Shown: positions 8,092 to 16,881 of the stretch, one piece after another
How the letters are laid out: each line of letters starts with the position of its first letter
How positions within the stretch are numbered: position 1 is the stretch's first letter
Origin: JAPLKB01 sp964532465
GTDB lineage: Bacteria > Desulfobacterota > Syntrophorhabdia > Syntrophorhabdales > Syntrophorhabdaceae
Direction: 5' to 3'
Length of the DNA stretch: 64,000 nt
Assembly (NCBI GenBank): GCA_964532465.1
Contig: CAZHHX010000006.1
Span: 51,497-115,496, forward strand
The notes under the pieces: generated by a model
Told to the model about the DNA's origin: nothing
Databases searched by the model: none
What the model saw: only the letters and a program-made list of their open reading frames with translations
Program-made: the position numbers and the translations under genes

Positions 8092-11000
8092 ATGAGGCTC
8101 ACAGGCCTTGAACTCTTTGGTTTCAAATCCTTTCTGAACAGAACAATATTTCATTTTGATCACGGTATCTCATCTATAGTGGGTCCGAACGGCTGCGGGA
8201 AGAGTAATATCGTTGACGCAATAGTCTGGGCGTCGGGAGAAAGGGGTACAAAATCCTTACGCGTAAAGGACATGGGTGATGTCATCTTCCATGGGAGCAA
8301 TGGAAAACGGCCTGTTAACATAGCAGAGGTTGCTATTGAGCTTTCTGACGGCAGCAATAATTTTATTGTAAAAAGAAGGATATATCGGGACGGTTCGAAC
8401 GAATATTATTTAAATGGAACACTTGTAAGATTGAAGGACATACAGGAATTTTTTCTCGGAAGCGGCATCGGCCTTAACGCATACGCGATTGTTGAACAGG
8501 GGAAGATAGAGTCTTTCATCCAGATGAAACCCCATGAAAGAAGGGTTGTTATCGAGGAGACAAGCGGCGTCACAAGGTTTGAAGAGAAAAAAAGGGAAGC
8601 CATCATGCGGATGGAAGAGGTGAAGGCTAACTTAGAAAGGGTGGAGGACATATACGGCGAAGTGGTGCGTTCGCTTGAAAAAGCAGAGACGGAATGGGAC
8701 AGATGGAAGATATACAAATCTCTTGCCGATGAACAGGCTGAGATAGATGCGTTTATATTGATAGACGGATATATAAAGCTTACAAAGAAGATAAATAAAG
8801 CAAGGGAAAAAAGGGAGAGTCTCGACGCAGAGGCTGCGGCAAAGGAAGGGGAGAGAAGCAAACTGAAACAGCAGCTTGCAGCAAAGGAGGAAGAATTTTC
8901 CCTGACGGAAACCGTAACAAGGCAGCTTGAAGTTGATATTAAAGGAAAAGAAAAGGATATGGAGAGCAGGCTCCTCGAAATAGACTATCTTGGTGAAGAA
9001 GAAAAAAGGCTGGAGAAAGAGCAGACAGAGCTGATAAGAGGGATGGAAAAATTAGAGGCAGAGATCGCGCAAAACAGAGAAGAAATAGAAGTATTAAAAA
9101 TGGAGCAGGATAAGCTCAATACTTTGATGAATAAAGGGGAAACAGAGGCGGTCCGGCTCAAAACAGCTATGGAAGGATTAAAGACCAATATAGAATCCAT
9201 TGAGAAAACTATGGAGGCAGAGAGGGTTAAGCTCTTTGTTGTCATGAGCAGTATTGCCGATGTAAATAACCGGATATCGGAAATAGAAAGAGCGGAAAAA
9301 GACAGAGAGAGAAGGAGACAGAAGAAAGCGGAAGAACGGCAGCGGTTCAAGGAAGGGCTGGCCGTCCTTGAGTCAAAACAAAATGCACATACATCAACAT
9401 TGGAAAACCGCAAACGCCATATGTTATTGCTTGCATCCGAAAGGGATAATGCCTTCACGAAAAGAGGGAATCTCAGCAGTGAAATCAACAACAAAAAAAG
9501 GGATATAGAAACATTAAAAGCTGAGAAAAAGGGGAAAGAGGAGTTTTTAAGACAGATGAATAGTTTTCGGGAAGATGCCCCGGAAAAACTTCCTGATACG
9601 AAAAAACTTATTGATATGATTACGGCTGATGAAGGCAAAGAAAAGGCCCTTGAAAGGTTTTTTTCTAAGGAGATGGGTTATTACGTCATTACTGATGGAG
9701 AAACTGATGCTGTTACAACAACAGTAAAAAAATATGATGAAAACTTTATATTTTTTCCGGAAAAAGGCGTATTTACCTTTAATGGTGAGGAAATTGATAT
9801 ACATGTTAAATGGATTTCCGGCATAGAGGAAGGGCTCACAAGAATCAAAAACGGGGAAGAGGGGATATTTATCAACGAAGATGTTTTTGTCGATTCAAGA
9901 GGTTTTATCCTTCAGGAAAGAGCTGAAAAGGGGATTGACATAAAACAGTTCAGAGAGACAAAAAGAATCCAGAATGAATTAACGTCAGTACAAGGGGATA
10001 TCAATCAGCTCATGTCCGTGCTTAAGGGTGTGGAAGGCGAATACTATAACTGCGAGAAGACTTATAAGCAGGCGAAGAGGGATGCTGAAGCAAAAGAAGA
10101 TGAGATAAAAAAAATTGAAAAAGAGACGGCAATAACGGAAACAGAGATAAAAACAGTCCGTGAAAGACTTTTTGAACTTGATTCTGATATTGATATTTTT
10201 GAGGAAACACCGGCCCATACTGTTGCCGGGCTGCTTGAAGAGAAGGAAACATACGACAGAGAAAAGGAAGGGATTGAAGAAAAGGTAATATCCCTTAAAA
10301 AAACATATGAAGACATAAAAAAAGAATATGAAGCTCTTTCATCAGGCTGGCATGAAATCACCATTGATATGGAAAGAAAAAAGGGCCGCATGAAGTCCGC
10401 CCGTGAAGACAGGGAAAGAAAAGAGGGGCTCATAAGATATTCCCTTGAAGAAGTTTACAGAAAGAAGGAAAAGGCAGAAAATATAAAGAAAGACATGGGC
10501 CAGCGTTCAAAAAAGAAAGAAGAACTGGAAAAAGATTACGGGAAGTTAAAAGTAACATGCGAGAAAGATATTGAAAGGTATGAAGAACTGAAAAGGGCTT
10601 CCGGTACCCTTCACATGGAAAGACATGCTCTCCAGGAAAGTATTGACGGAGTCGCAAAAGACATGGAAAGAATGAGGAACAGGAAAGAAAATATAGAAAC
10701 AGAGATTGCCGTTATCATTGAAAAACATGATGTTATTGTCGAAAGACTCAATAACGCATACGGGATTACAACTCCCGAAGAAATCAATATCCCTGCCGAC
10801 AGAGACTTGGAGGAAGAAAGAGAAAAGATTGTCGAGGCGTTGTCGGATCTGGGAGAGGTAAATTTCCGCGCGGAAAAGGAATATAATGAATTGAAGGAGA
10901 GAGCGACATTTCTTGAAAATCAGAAAGAAGATTTGAAAAATGCCATGGACTCTCTTAAAAAAACAATACTGAAGATAGACAGCCTCTCTAAAGAGATATT

Positions 11001-11427
11001 TTTTGAGACATTCGAGACAGTGAACGATGCATTTAAAAAGTTCACTTTTATGCTGTTTAAGGGAGGCAATGGGTATCTCTCTTTCAATCACGAAATTGCC
11101 GGGGTAGACATGTTCGCGCAACCGCCCGGTAAAAAAACTACAAGGATGGAGCTTCTTTCAGGGGGTGAAAAAACCCTTATTTCTCTTTCATTCCTCCTTG
11201 CCCTTATGGATACAAAGCCATCGCCTCTGTCGCTTATGGATGAAATCGATGCGCCTCTCGATGACGCAAACATTATGGCTTTGATGGAAATTATCAAAAT
11301 TATCAGCAGTAAGACCCAGATAGTCCTTATTACCCACAACAGAATCACTATGGAATATTCAAATACAATCTACGGTATTACCATGGAAGAGGAAGGCATT
11401 TCAAAGGTAGTATCGGTAAGACTCTAA
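8092..11427 (+). CDS. smc: Chromosome segregation ATPase SMC
   Basis: 1111 residues. The N-terminal head carries Walker A GPNGCGKSN (residues 31-39). Two long charged coiled-coil arms rich in E/K flank a hinge-like globular section near residues 500-610. The C-terminal head has the ABC signature LLSGGEKT (about 1021), Walker B LSLMDEIDAPLDD and the H-loop VLITHNR. These are the motifs of bacterial condensin SMC; length is slightly below the 1150-1190 usual for the family. The start ATG is forced by the conserved MRLTGLELFGFKSF beginning, yet no ordinary Shine-Dalgarno precedes it (see hairpin at 8072-8091). ScpA and ScpB are not in this window. Confidence 0.96.
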   Translation: MRLTGLELFGFKSFLNRTIFHFDHGISSIVGPNGCGKSNIVDAIVWASGERGTKSLRVKDMGDVIFHGSNGKRPVNIAEVAIELSDGSNNFIVKRRIYRDGSNEYYLNGTLVRLKDIQEFFLGSGIGLNAYAIVEQGKIESFIQMKPHERRVVIEETSGVTRFEEKKREAIMRMEEVKANLERVEDIYGEVVRSLEKAETEWDRWKIYKSLADEQAEIDAFILIDGYIKLTKKINKAREKRESLDAEAAAKEGERSKLKQQLAAKEEEFSLTETVTRQLEVDIKGKEKDMESRLLEIDYLGEEEKRLEKEQTELIRGMEKLEAEIAQNREEIEVLKMEQDKLNTLMNKGETEAVRLKTAMEGLKTNIESIEKTMEAERVKLFVVMSSIADVNNRISEIERAEKDRERRRQKKAEERQRFKEGLAVLESKQNAHTSTLENRKRHMLLLASERDNAFTKRGNLSSEINNKKRDIETLKAEKKGKEEFLRQMNSFREDAPEKLPDTKKLIDMITADEGKEKALERFFSKEMGYYVITDGETDAVTTTVKKYDENFIFFPEKGVFTFNGEEIDIHVKWISGIEEGLTRIKNGEEGIFINEDVFVDSRGFILQERAEKGIDIKQFRETKRIQNELTSVQGDINQLMSVLKGVEGEYYNCEKTYKQAKRDAEAKEDEIKKIEKETAITETEIKTVRERLFELDSDIDIFEETPAHTVAGLLEEKETYDREKEGIEEKVISLKKTYEDIKKEYEALSSGWHEITIDMERKKGRMKSAREDRERKEGLIRYSLEEVYRKKEKAENIKKDMGQRSKKKEELEKDYGKLKVTCEKDIERYEELKRASGTLHMERHALQESIDGVAKDMERMRNRKENIETEIAVIIEKHDVIVERLNNAYGITTPEEINIPADRDLEEEREKIVEALSDLGEVNFRAEKEYNELKERATFLENQKEDLKNAMDSLKKTILKIDSLSKEIFFETFETVNDAFKKFTFMLFKGGNGYLSFNHEIAGVDMFAQPPGKKTTRMELLSGGEKTLISLSFLLALMDTKPSPLSLMDEIDAPLDDANIMALMEIIKIISSKTQIVLITHNRITMEYSNTIYGITMEEEGISKVVSVRL

Positions 11428-11740
11428 TTCCAATTCTAAATCAAACACCCATGCCGACTTGTCGGTACAAATTAGGAATGAAAATCTATTTTAAGGGGAA
11501 GGTGCTATCATCGTTGGCTTCGTCATCGGCTCCTCCGACGTAATATTATTGTACGCCTATGCCTGTCCTCCCGCAGAGGAGGGTCGCCTCTTTATTGCCA
11601 CCTTGATTGCCCCGCAAATTGCAGCGGGGTAAACCATTTCATCCTTGATTAATGGGATAGACTACCGGTAAAATGTTTGAATCCGCTAAGTCGGGACAGC
11701 AACCTATGAATTAAGACCTGGGCATGTAATATGACAAAAG
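11428..11740. other. Intergenic stretch after smc, no gene seen
   Basis: No coding frame with a start, ribosome-binding site and family resemblance is visible. Two small GC-rich inverted repeats stand out: CCTCC/GGAGG around 11567-11582 and CCCCGC/GCGGGG around 11612-11631. A perfect CCGAC-TT-GTCGG palindrome lies at 11454-11465. None is followed by a U-run. Confidence 0.4.
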
Positions 11741-11866
11741 TTAATCCCAGTTTTCATCATTTTCAGCAATCATTTTAAAAAATGCTCTCGAAAGTGTATT
11801 CCTCGCAAACCATTGCCTGTATAGTTTTATTGAAGTATCTAAATTTTTCAGACACATTGTCGGAAA
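11741..11866 (-). pseudogene. Possible gene remnant, C-terminal fragment
   Basis: A minus-strand frame of 41 codons ends at the TAA at 11743-11741 and reads like a genuine protein C-terminus (it finishes ARNTLSRAFFKM then IAENDENWD). It has no usable start codon and is closed upstream by a stop beside a run of T residues, as expected of a decayed gene. Part of the upstream end coincides with the hairpin at 11842-11870. Identity unknown; I only claim that the composition looks protein-like. Confidence 0.3.
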
Positions 11867-11870
11867 AATT
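11842..11870. repeat. Imperfect hairpin with GACA-CAT-TGTC core
   Basis: AATTTTTC and GAAAAATT flank GACA-CAT-TGTC with a single mismatch, giving a 13-position stem. The same GACACATTGTC core forms the hairpin at 14415-14439. Confidence 0.5.
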
Positions 11871-11933
11871 ATTGCTGTCTTTAAAAATAAACATAAATTG
11901 CGTCAATGGACAAGGCAACGCAGATATTGAGGT

Positions 11934-12107
11934 TCAGCGGGATTCTTCCTGACTGTCATTTTTATCCTCATGCATACCCTCATCCTCAATCATATGGCCA
12001 TAACGACAGGTATCAATATATGCCTGATAGCATTTGGGAAGCCTGGGGCCTTTAACCGGATTGCGATCAGGTTCCTTTTTGTCTTCTTTGTCATGACAAG
12101 TCATCAT
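11934..12107 (-). CDS. Small hypothetical protein (57 residues)
   Basis: Begins with a double ATG (12107) preceded by GGGAGAT at good distance and ends at TGA 11936-11934. The product is hydrophilic, with cysteines at 4, 26 and 34 and histidines at 5, 38 and 46, and a segment CYQAYIDTCRYGHMI that could hold a metal. No family recognised. It is divergent from the PEP mutase-like gene and lies alone in an otherwise empty stretch. The reading frame stays open for about 50 codons beyond the TGA, so it may equally be the start of a damaged longer gene. Confidence 0.42.
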   Translation of the reverse strand: MMTCHDKEDKKEPDRNPVKGPRLPKCYQAYIDTCRYGHMIEDEGMHEDKNDSQEESR

Positions 12108-12238
12108 ATCTCCCTATTTTTGCAGGTATGCCCCGTAAATGCAATAGATTTTCATCGGCTCATATTCCTTGCTTTATCCGTCACATTTTCCGATAATGAG
12201 ATAAGGACTTATCGTTAAATGTACTATGGGAGCAGGAG

Positions 12239-13165
12239 ATGGGAACAATGAAAAAAACAACTCTATTCAGGAAACTTATTTTGGATGAGGAGATCCTGAT
12301 TCTGCCCGGTTCCTATGACGCCCTCTCGGCAAAGATAATCGAGGAGGCGGGATTCAAAGCTACTGTGGTCGGAGGTTACGCTGCCTCTGCCTCAATCCTC
12401 GGAAAACCGGATATTTCTCTCCTCAGTCTGACAGAAATGGTTGACCGTACGCGCTATATAGCGGACGCGGTGGGTATCCCCGTTTTCGCAGACGGTGATA
12501 CCGGTCATGGAAACGCGACGAATACGGCAAGAACTGTAAGGGACTTCGAAAGGGCCGGAGCCGCCGGTCTTTTTCTGGAGGATCAGGTATTCCCGAAACG
12601 GTGCGGTCATATGGAAGGAAAAGATGTGATAACTACAGAAGAAATGATTGCGAAACTCAAGGCCGCAACAGATGCCAGAAACGACCCTGATTTTGTCATC
12701 ATGGCCCGGACCGACGCCCTGGCGGTACATGGAGTAGATGAGGCCATAGACAGAGCCAACAAATATATGGATGCCGGAGCTGATCTCGTATTCGTGGAAG
12801 CGCCTGTTTCAGAACAGGAGATGATCAGAATCAACAGGGAAATAAAAGGGCCGACTTTCGCAAGCATGATCGAAGGCGGAAAGACTCCCCGGTTTACGGC
12901 AAAACAGCTTCAGGCTATGGGATTCAGCGTAGTCGCCTATGGACTTTCCATGGTCTATGCGGCATCATGGGCAATGAGATCGCTGGCAAAGGAACTTTCC
13001 GAAACAGGAACAACAGCAGGATTTCTGGACCGCATGATCACCTTCAATGATTTCAACAGTCTGGTAGGCTTAGAGGAAATAAGGTCAATGGAAGCAGTGT
13101 TTTACAAGGATATGGCGAACCCCGCTTGGGATTGTCAGAAGGCAATGAAAGACCAGCAGGAATAA
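12239..13165 (+). CDS. Isocitrate lyase / PEP mutase superfamily enzyme
   Basis: 308 residues, a TIM-barrel carbon-carbon or phosphonate lyase of the ICL/PEP mutase superfamily. Readable signatures: the metal-site segment FADGDTGHGN (near residue 83), the loop FPKRCGHMEGK that matches the K(K/R)CGH catalytic motif, and ARTDALAVHG. This set fits methylisocitrate lyase, dimethylmalate lyase or carboxyphosphonoenolpyruvate phosphonomutase; substrate cannot be fixed from sequence alone and no prp or phosphonate gene is adjacent. An ATG at 12248 with AGGAG nine bases upstream is an equally good start. Structured repeat copy A follows the gene. Confidence 0.9.
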   Translation: MGTMKKTTLFRKLILDEEILILPGSYDALSAKIIEEAGFKATVVGGYAASASILGKPDISLLSLTEMVDRTRYIADAVGIPVFADGDTGHGNATNTARTVRDFERAGAAGLFLEDQVFPKRCGHMEGKDVITTEEMIAKLKAATDARNDPDFVIMARTDALAVHGVDEAIDRANKYMDAGADLVFVEAPVSEQEMIRINREIKGPTFASMIEGGKTPRFTAKQLQAMGFSVVAYGLSMVYAASWAMRSLAKELSETGTTAGFLDRMITFNDFNSLVGLEEIRSMEAVFYKDMANPAWDCQKAMKDQQE

Positions 13166-13226
13166 TTAATGCTGCCAAGCAGTTACAGGAAGGAATCATT
13201 GTAGGAAGCGCGAAGTATTGGAAAAG

Positions 13227-13423
13227 ATCCCGCCGGATTCATATCAGCGCATGAAGGCTGATATGAATCCGGCTTGCGGTGGGCAGCGGCATGGCATGAA
13301 TGTTTCAGATTCGGATGGGCTGCGAGGCTTGCAGGCCGGAATCGTACTGAACGTACGATGGAGGATCGCAAGGCGAAGCAGAGCGCCGAAGATGAACATT
13401 CCTGCCATGCCGCTGCCCGACCA
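13227..13423 (+). ncRNA. Structured repeat element, copy A (candidate RNA)
   Basis: Fold read by eye. Hairpin 1: 13232-13248 pairs with 13257-13273 (17 pairs). Long stem: 13281-13304 pairs with 13395-13418 (24 positions, one mismatch). Inside the stem lies a core (13313-13394) nearly identical in copies B and C, containing GGATGGGCTG, CTTGCAGGC, a small hairpin ATCGTAC/GTACGAT and the invariant GATCGCAAG, then CGCC. The long stem differs in sequence from B and C but keeps pairing. The copy ends about 70 bases before the pirin start. No coding frame in it is credible. Confidence 0.75.
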
Positions 13424-13490
13424 AGTGTAAAATGTAAACAAAAATAAGGCATAATCTTTTGCCAATACCTTGCAATCCAAAAGGAGGGCT

Positions 13491-14360
13491 ATGATGAATA
13501 ATATTAGAAAAATCCGGAAAGTGATGGAGAGTGTGCCCACTGTCGAGGGGGCGGGCGTTCATCTGAGGCGGGCCTTTGGCTCAAGCGAAGTTCCTGATTT
13601 TGATCCCTTTCTGATGCTCGACGATTTTCGTTCCGATGACCCGCGCCATTACGTGAAAGGTTTCCCCTGGCACCCGCATCGCGGAATCGAGACAATTACA
13701 TATGTTCTTTACGGCAGCGTCGAACATGGCGACAGTATGGGAAATACAGGCGTAATTGCCGGCGGTGATGTTCAGTGGATGACGGCAGGCAGCGGCATTA
13801 TCCATCAGGAGATGCCTAAAGGTGATGAGTCGGGACGGATGGGCGGTTTCCAGTTGTGGGCAAACCTTCCGGCATCACATAAAATGATGGAGCCCCGCTA
13901 CCGCGGGCTGACAAAGGATGAAATACCGGAAATTTCCCTTGAGAATGGAGTTGAAATACGTATTATTTGCGGTGAGGTCGATGGCACAAAGGGTCCTGTT
14001 ACTGATATAGTCACTGATCCGGAATATCTGGATGTGACCATCCCGGGCAATTCAGCTTTTACCCGGCAAACTGTGGCAGGCCACACAGTCCTTGCCTATG
14101 TCATTGAAGGAGAAGGCTATTTTGACGCGGAAAGGAAATTTCCGATCGGCAATCATAAACTCGTGGTCTTCAATGACGGCGATCAGGTAGAGATATCCAC
14201 TGAGGCGCAAAAGGTGCGATTTCTGCTTATCTCCGGGAAACCGATAGGCGAACCGGTTGCATGGTACGGACCGATTGTGATGAATACTCAGGAGGAATTA
14301 CAGACTGCCTTCGATGAATATCGTGCCGGTACATTCATTAAGCACAATAAAATAAAGTAG
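13491..14360 (+). CDS. Pirin-family bicupin protein
   Basis: About 289 residues from the ATG-ATG pair at 13491/13494, preceded by AAGGAGG at 13481-13487. The N-terminal cupin has the pirin motif FPWHPHRGIETITYVLYG with metal ligands H (in HPHRG), and later GSGIIHQEMP; the second cupin includes VLAYVIEGEG. Bacterial pirins are iron-binding proteins; some act as quercetinases, others modulate metabolic enzymes. Role here is unknown. It follows structured repeat copy A, and converges with the SPL-like radical SAM gene. Confidence 0.93.
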   Translation: MMNNIRKIRKVMESVPTVEGAGVHLRRAFGSSEVPDFDPFLMLDDFRSDDPRHYVKGFPWHPHRGIETITYVLYGSVEHGDSMGNTGVIAGGDVQWMTAGSGIIHQEMPKGDESGRMGGFQLWANLPASHKMMEPRYRGLTKDEIPEISLENGVEIRIICGEVDGTKGPVTDIVTDPEYLDVTIPGNSAFTRQTVAGHTVLAYVIEGEGYFDAERKFPIGNHKLVVFNDGDQVEISTEAQKVRFLLISGKPIGEPVAWYGPIVMNTQEELQTAFDEYRAGTFIKHNKIK

Positions 14361-14414
14361 AAGGCTGAGAAGGAAAATCAGCCGTATCACGCCATCCTGA
14401 AAACCCATTCGGCA

Positions 14415-14439
14415 ATTTGCTGACACATTGTCAGCAAAT
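14415..14439. repeat. Perfect 11-bp hairpin between convergent genes
   Basis: ATTTGCTGACA (14415-14425), loop CAT, TGTCAGCAAAT (14429-14439). It lies between the convergent pirin and radical SAM genes but lacks a U-run on either strand. The central GACACATTGTC core recurs at 11851-11861. Confidence 0.55.
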
Positions 14440-14493
14440 CCTCAAATCAGCCGCAAAGCTAATACAGTCAACACTTTCCGAGCAGGATGTTTC

Positions 14494-15237
14494 TCAATAC
14501 AGTTTCTGGCAGGATATGCCTGCCTCATTAAATTCAGCCCTTAATTCCTCCCCTTTTTCCTGGAGGAAATCCTCTTTAACAGCCCATTCAAGTCCATGTT
14601 TTTTATAAATACGGTCGGCGTAATGATAATTGTACCTGTCAATCAAAACATGGTCTATCTTCCCTTTAAGCTTTTCAGCAAGCTCACCGGCTCCGGGGAG
14701 CATGGGAGCGATCATGGCAAAAGTTCTTATCCCCTCCGCGTGAAGAATTCCCAGGGCCTCAATCCGCTTCTCTATGGGTGGAGCATTGGGCTCAAATATT
14801 TCCCGCACCCTTTCATCAGCCGTTGTTATGGTAAATCCCACCTCAGCATCGGCTGATTTCTTCAATATTTCAATGTCACGCAGGACTAGAGGGGATTTTG
14901 TCTGAATTGTAACCTGCCGGCCGCCCTCCGCGAGGACTTCAAGGCATTTACCGGTGAGCATATATTTTTCTTCCGCATGCTGATAAGGATCACAGACCCC
15001 GCTTATCCAGACAATTCCTTTTCTTTTTTTTGTGATTTCCCGGAGCAGGAGTTCAGGAGCGTTTATTTTCACGTCCACAAACTCTCCCCATTGTTCATGG
15101 TGACCGGTGAATCTCTTCATGAACTTCGCGTAGCAGTAAATACAAGCGTGGCCGCACCCCACATAGGGATTCACCGTATAGTCGTAAATCTGTGAATTGG
15201 AGAGAATAGTCTTTGCCCTGATCTCTTTGACGATCAT
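14494..15237 (-). CDS. Radical SAM protein, SPL (spore photoproduct lyase)-like family
   Basis: 247 residues. The [4Fe-4S]/SAM motif CxxxCxxC reads CGHACIYCYA near residue 28, after NPYVGC, the usual lead-in for the SPL-related family (COG1533). Further family marks are SGVCDPYQ and TIQTKSPLVLRD. Members outside spore formers have unknown substrates, so only the chemistry class (SAM cleavage to a 5'-deoxyadenosyl radical) is asserted. A single gene, convergent with pirin and divergent from the flavin reductase gene. Confidence 0.9.
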   Translation of the reverse strand: MIVKEIRAKTILSNSQIYDYTVNPYVGCGHACIYCYAKFMKRFTGHHEQWGEFVDVKINAPELLLREITKKRKGIVWISGVCDPYQHAEEKYMLTGKCLEVLAEGGRQVTIQTKSPLVLRDIEILKKSADAEVGFTITTADERVREIFEPNAPPIEKRIEALGILHAEGIRTFAMIAPMLPGAGELAEKLKGKIDHVLIDRYNYHYADRIYKKHGLEWAVKEDFLQEKGEELRAEFNEAGISCQKLY

Positions 15238-15329
15238 ATATCAATTATACAGCAGAAGCGCGGGTAAGGGGCAGCAAAATATTGCTCCAATCATATCCAT
15301 TGAAAAAGTCAAAAACCCTAAAATCTTCC

Positions 15330-15358
15330 TTGACAAAAACCGGATCGGCACATTAGAT
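15330..15358 (+). promoter_or_regulatory. Candidate sigma-70 promoter
   Basis: A perfect TTGACA (15330-15335), a 17-base spacer and TTAGAT (15353-15358), upstream of the flavin reductase-like gene. The -10 match is weak. Confidence 0.4.
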
Positions 15359-15397
15359 TAGACCAATATATTCAATTATTTATTCAAGGAGGATATT

Positions 15398-15970
15398 ATG
15401 TCAAAGATTGAATTAGGGAGCGACCGCCTGCTTTTATCCTACCCCATGCCCTGCGCGATTGTCGGAGCAAAAGTTGAAGAAAAAGTCAATTATATTACAA
15501 TAGCCTGGCTGAGCATGGTGAACCCTGAGCCTCCATATATAGCCATTGCCCTGAATAAGAACCATTATACAAACCCCGGTATAAAGGCCAACAAGACATT
15601 CAGCGTCAATATTCCTTCTTCTGATATGGCCGAAAAAACCGATTACTGCGGCATTGTCTCGGGACGGAAATTCGACAAGTCCGGCATTTTTGAAACATTC
15701 TACGGCAAGCTTGAAACAGCGCCTATGATTAAGGAATGCCCCTTGAATGTCGAGTGCAGGCTGGTGCAGATTGTCGATCTGCCTGCTGAAGAACTTTTCA
15801 TCGGGGAAATCGTAGCAGCCTATTGCGATGAAAGCTGCCTCACCGGGGACACACCTGATCTGAGCAAAATAAACCCCTTTGTTCTCATCATGTCCGAGAG
15901 AAAATACAGGGGACTGGGGCAGGATTTGGGCAACGCGTGGGAAATGGGAAAGAAACTGATACAGAAATAG
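15398..15970 (+). CDS. Flavin reductase-like (FMN-binding split-barrel) protein
   Basis: 190 residues with an AAGGAGG ribosome site. The fold is that of the flavin reductase/flavoredoxin domain: early segment MPCAIVGAKVEEKVNYITIAW-like (residues 16-36), NPEPPYIAIALNKNHYTNPGI, FSVNIPS, and DYCGIVSGRKFDK. Flavoredoxin-type proteins bind FMN and pass electrons in anaerobes such as Desulfovibrio; others reduce flavin with NAD(P)H. The true electron partners are not visible. Upstream it has its own promoter-like sequence; the DUF4410-like gene follows after 39 bp and may share its transcript. Confidence 0.9.
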   Translation: MSKIELGSDRLLLSYPMPCAIVGAKVEEKVNYITIAWLSMVNPEPPYIAIALNKNHYTNPGIKANKTFSVNIPSSDMAEKTDYCGIVSGRKFDKSGIFETFYGKLETAPMIKECPLNVECRLVQIVDLPAEELFIGEIVAAYCDESCLTGDTPDLSKINPFVLIMSERKYRGLGQDLGNAWEMGKKLIQK

Positions 15971-16009
15971 GTTCTCACGAAAAAACGTGATACATCATAT
16001 TTCAGGAGA

Positions 16010-16810
16010 ATGAAGAATATGAACTGCATGAACATTTTGGAACGTTTTTCCCCGGCCTGTATGCCCGCCCTTTGCTGCCGCGGGCGGATGTCATGGGCAG
16101 GAAGCCTGAAACAGGCCGTGTCCTTCGCTGCAATAGCTCTTTTCATATCATTAAGCTTTTGCGGAATATGCGTTGCGGAAACTGCCGTTGATGCCTCCGG
16201 CACGAAGGTCTCTGCAAAGCCCGCAATGGTTTATGTGGCTGATTTTGCCCTTGACGTTGAATCCGGCAGCAAGAAAAGCAAGGGGCTGCTGCCGGCAAGA
16301 CAGAAAATAAAAGACACGGTAAATCGGACAGGCGTGACAGGCAAAGAAACCCCTGAAGAAACTGCAAAGAAAATTGTTGATGCAATGGCGGAATCCATTG
16401 TAAAGGAATTGAATGACAAAAACATAAAAGCCCGGCGGCTTTTTTCACAGCCTCCTCCTTTTACGGACTGTCTGCTGCTGGAAGGAGAATTCATGGACTT
16501 CGACGAAGGCGAACGCATGAAAAGGGCGATGATCGGTTTCGGCAGCGGTTCATCGGAAATGCAGGTGAGGATGATGTTCAGTGAAATTATGGACGGGAAA
16601 ACCAATCTCCTTATAGATACAGCAACAGACGGGAAAAAAAACAGGATGCCCGGGGCTGTTCTTACCAAAAATCCATACGTAGCCGGAGCAAAATTTGTCC
16701 TTACCAAGAACGCCCCCGAGAAGGACGTCAAAAAACTAGGTTCGAATATTGCCGACAAGCTCTATGAATTTATGATAAAGCAAGGTTATATTGCACAGCA
16801 GGAAAAGTGA
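16010..16810 (+). CDS. Exported DUF4410-like protein
   Basis: 266 residues from the first ATG; the ATG at 16019 has better spacing from AGGAG (16004-16008) and may be the real start. A signal peptide (hydrophobic FAAIALFISLSFCGICVA, residues about 39-56) has an unusually long n-region, so an internal start is also possible. The mature part shows the DUF4410 pattern: VYVADFALD at its beginning and LLLEGEFMDFDEGERMKRAM followed by a glycine-rich GFGSGSSEMQV. Proteins of this family are periplasmic or outer-membrane associated and of unknown function. Confidence 0.75.
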   Translation: MKNMNCMNILERFSPACMPALCCRGRMSWAGSLKQAVSFAAIALFISLSFCGICVAETAVDASGTKVSAKPAMVYVADFALDVESGSKKSKGLLPARQKIKDTVNRTGVTGKETPEETAKKIVDAMAESIVKELNDKNIKARRLFSQPPPFTDCLLLEGEFMDFDEGERMKRAMIGFGSGSSEMQVRMMFSEIMDGKTNLLIDTATDGKKNRMPGAVLTKNPYVAGAKFVLTKNAPEKDVKKLGSNIADKLYEFMIKQGYIAQQEK

Positions 16811-16881
16811 ACTGCCTCGCCGCAAGCGGATGGAGGATAGGGAAAAAAGGAATGAAAATGAATATACTTGTCCCCTTGTTT

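Noticed and set aside
11934..11936. UGA of the 57-residue gene as a selenocysteine codon
   Set aside because: Codons after it do not resemble a known selenoprotein and no hairpin of SECIS form follows; a plain stop is simpler.
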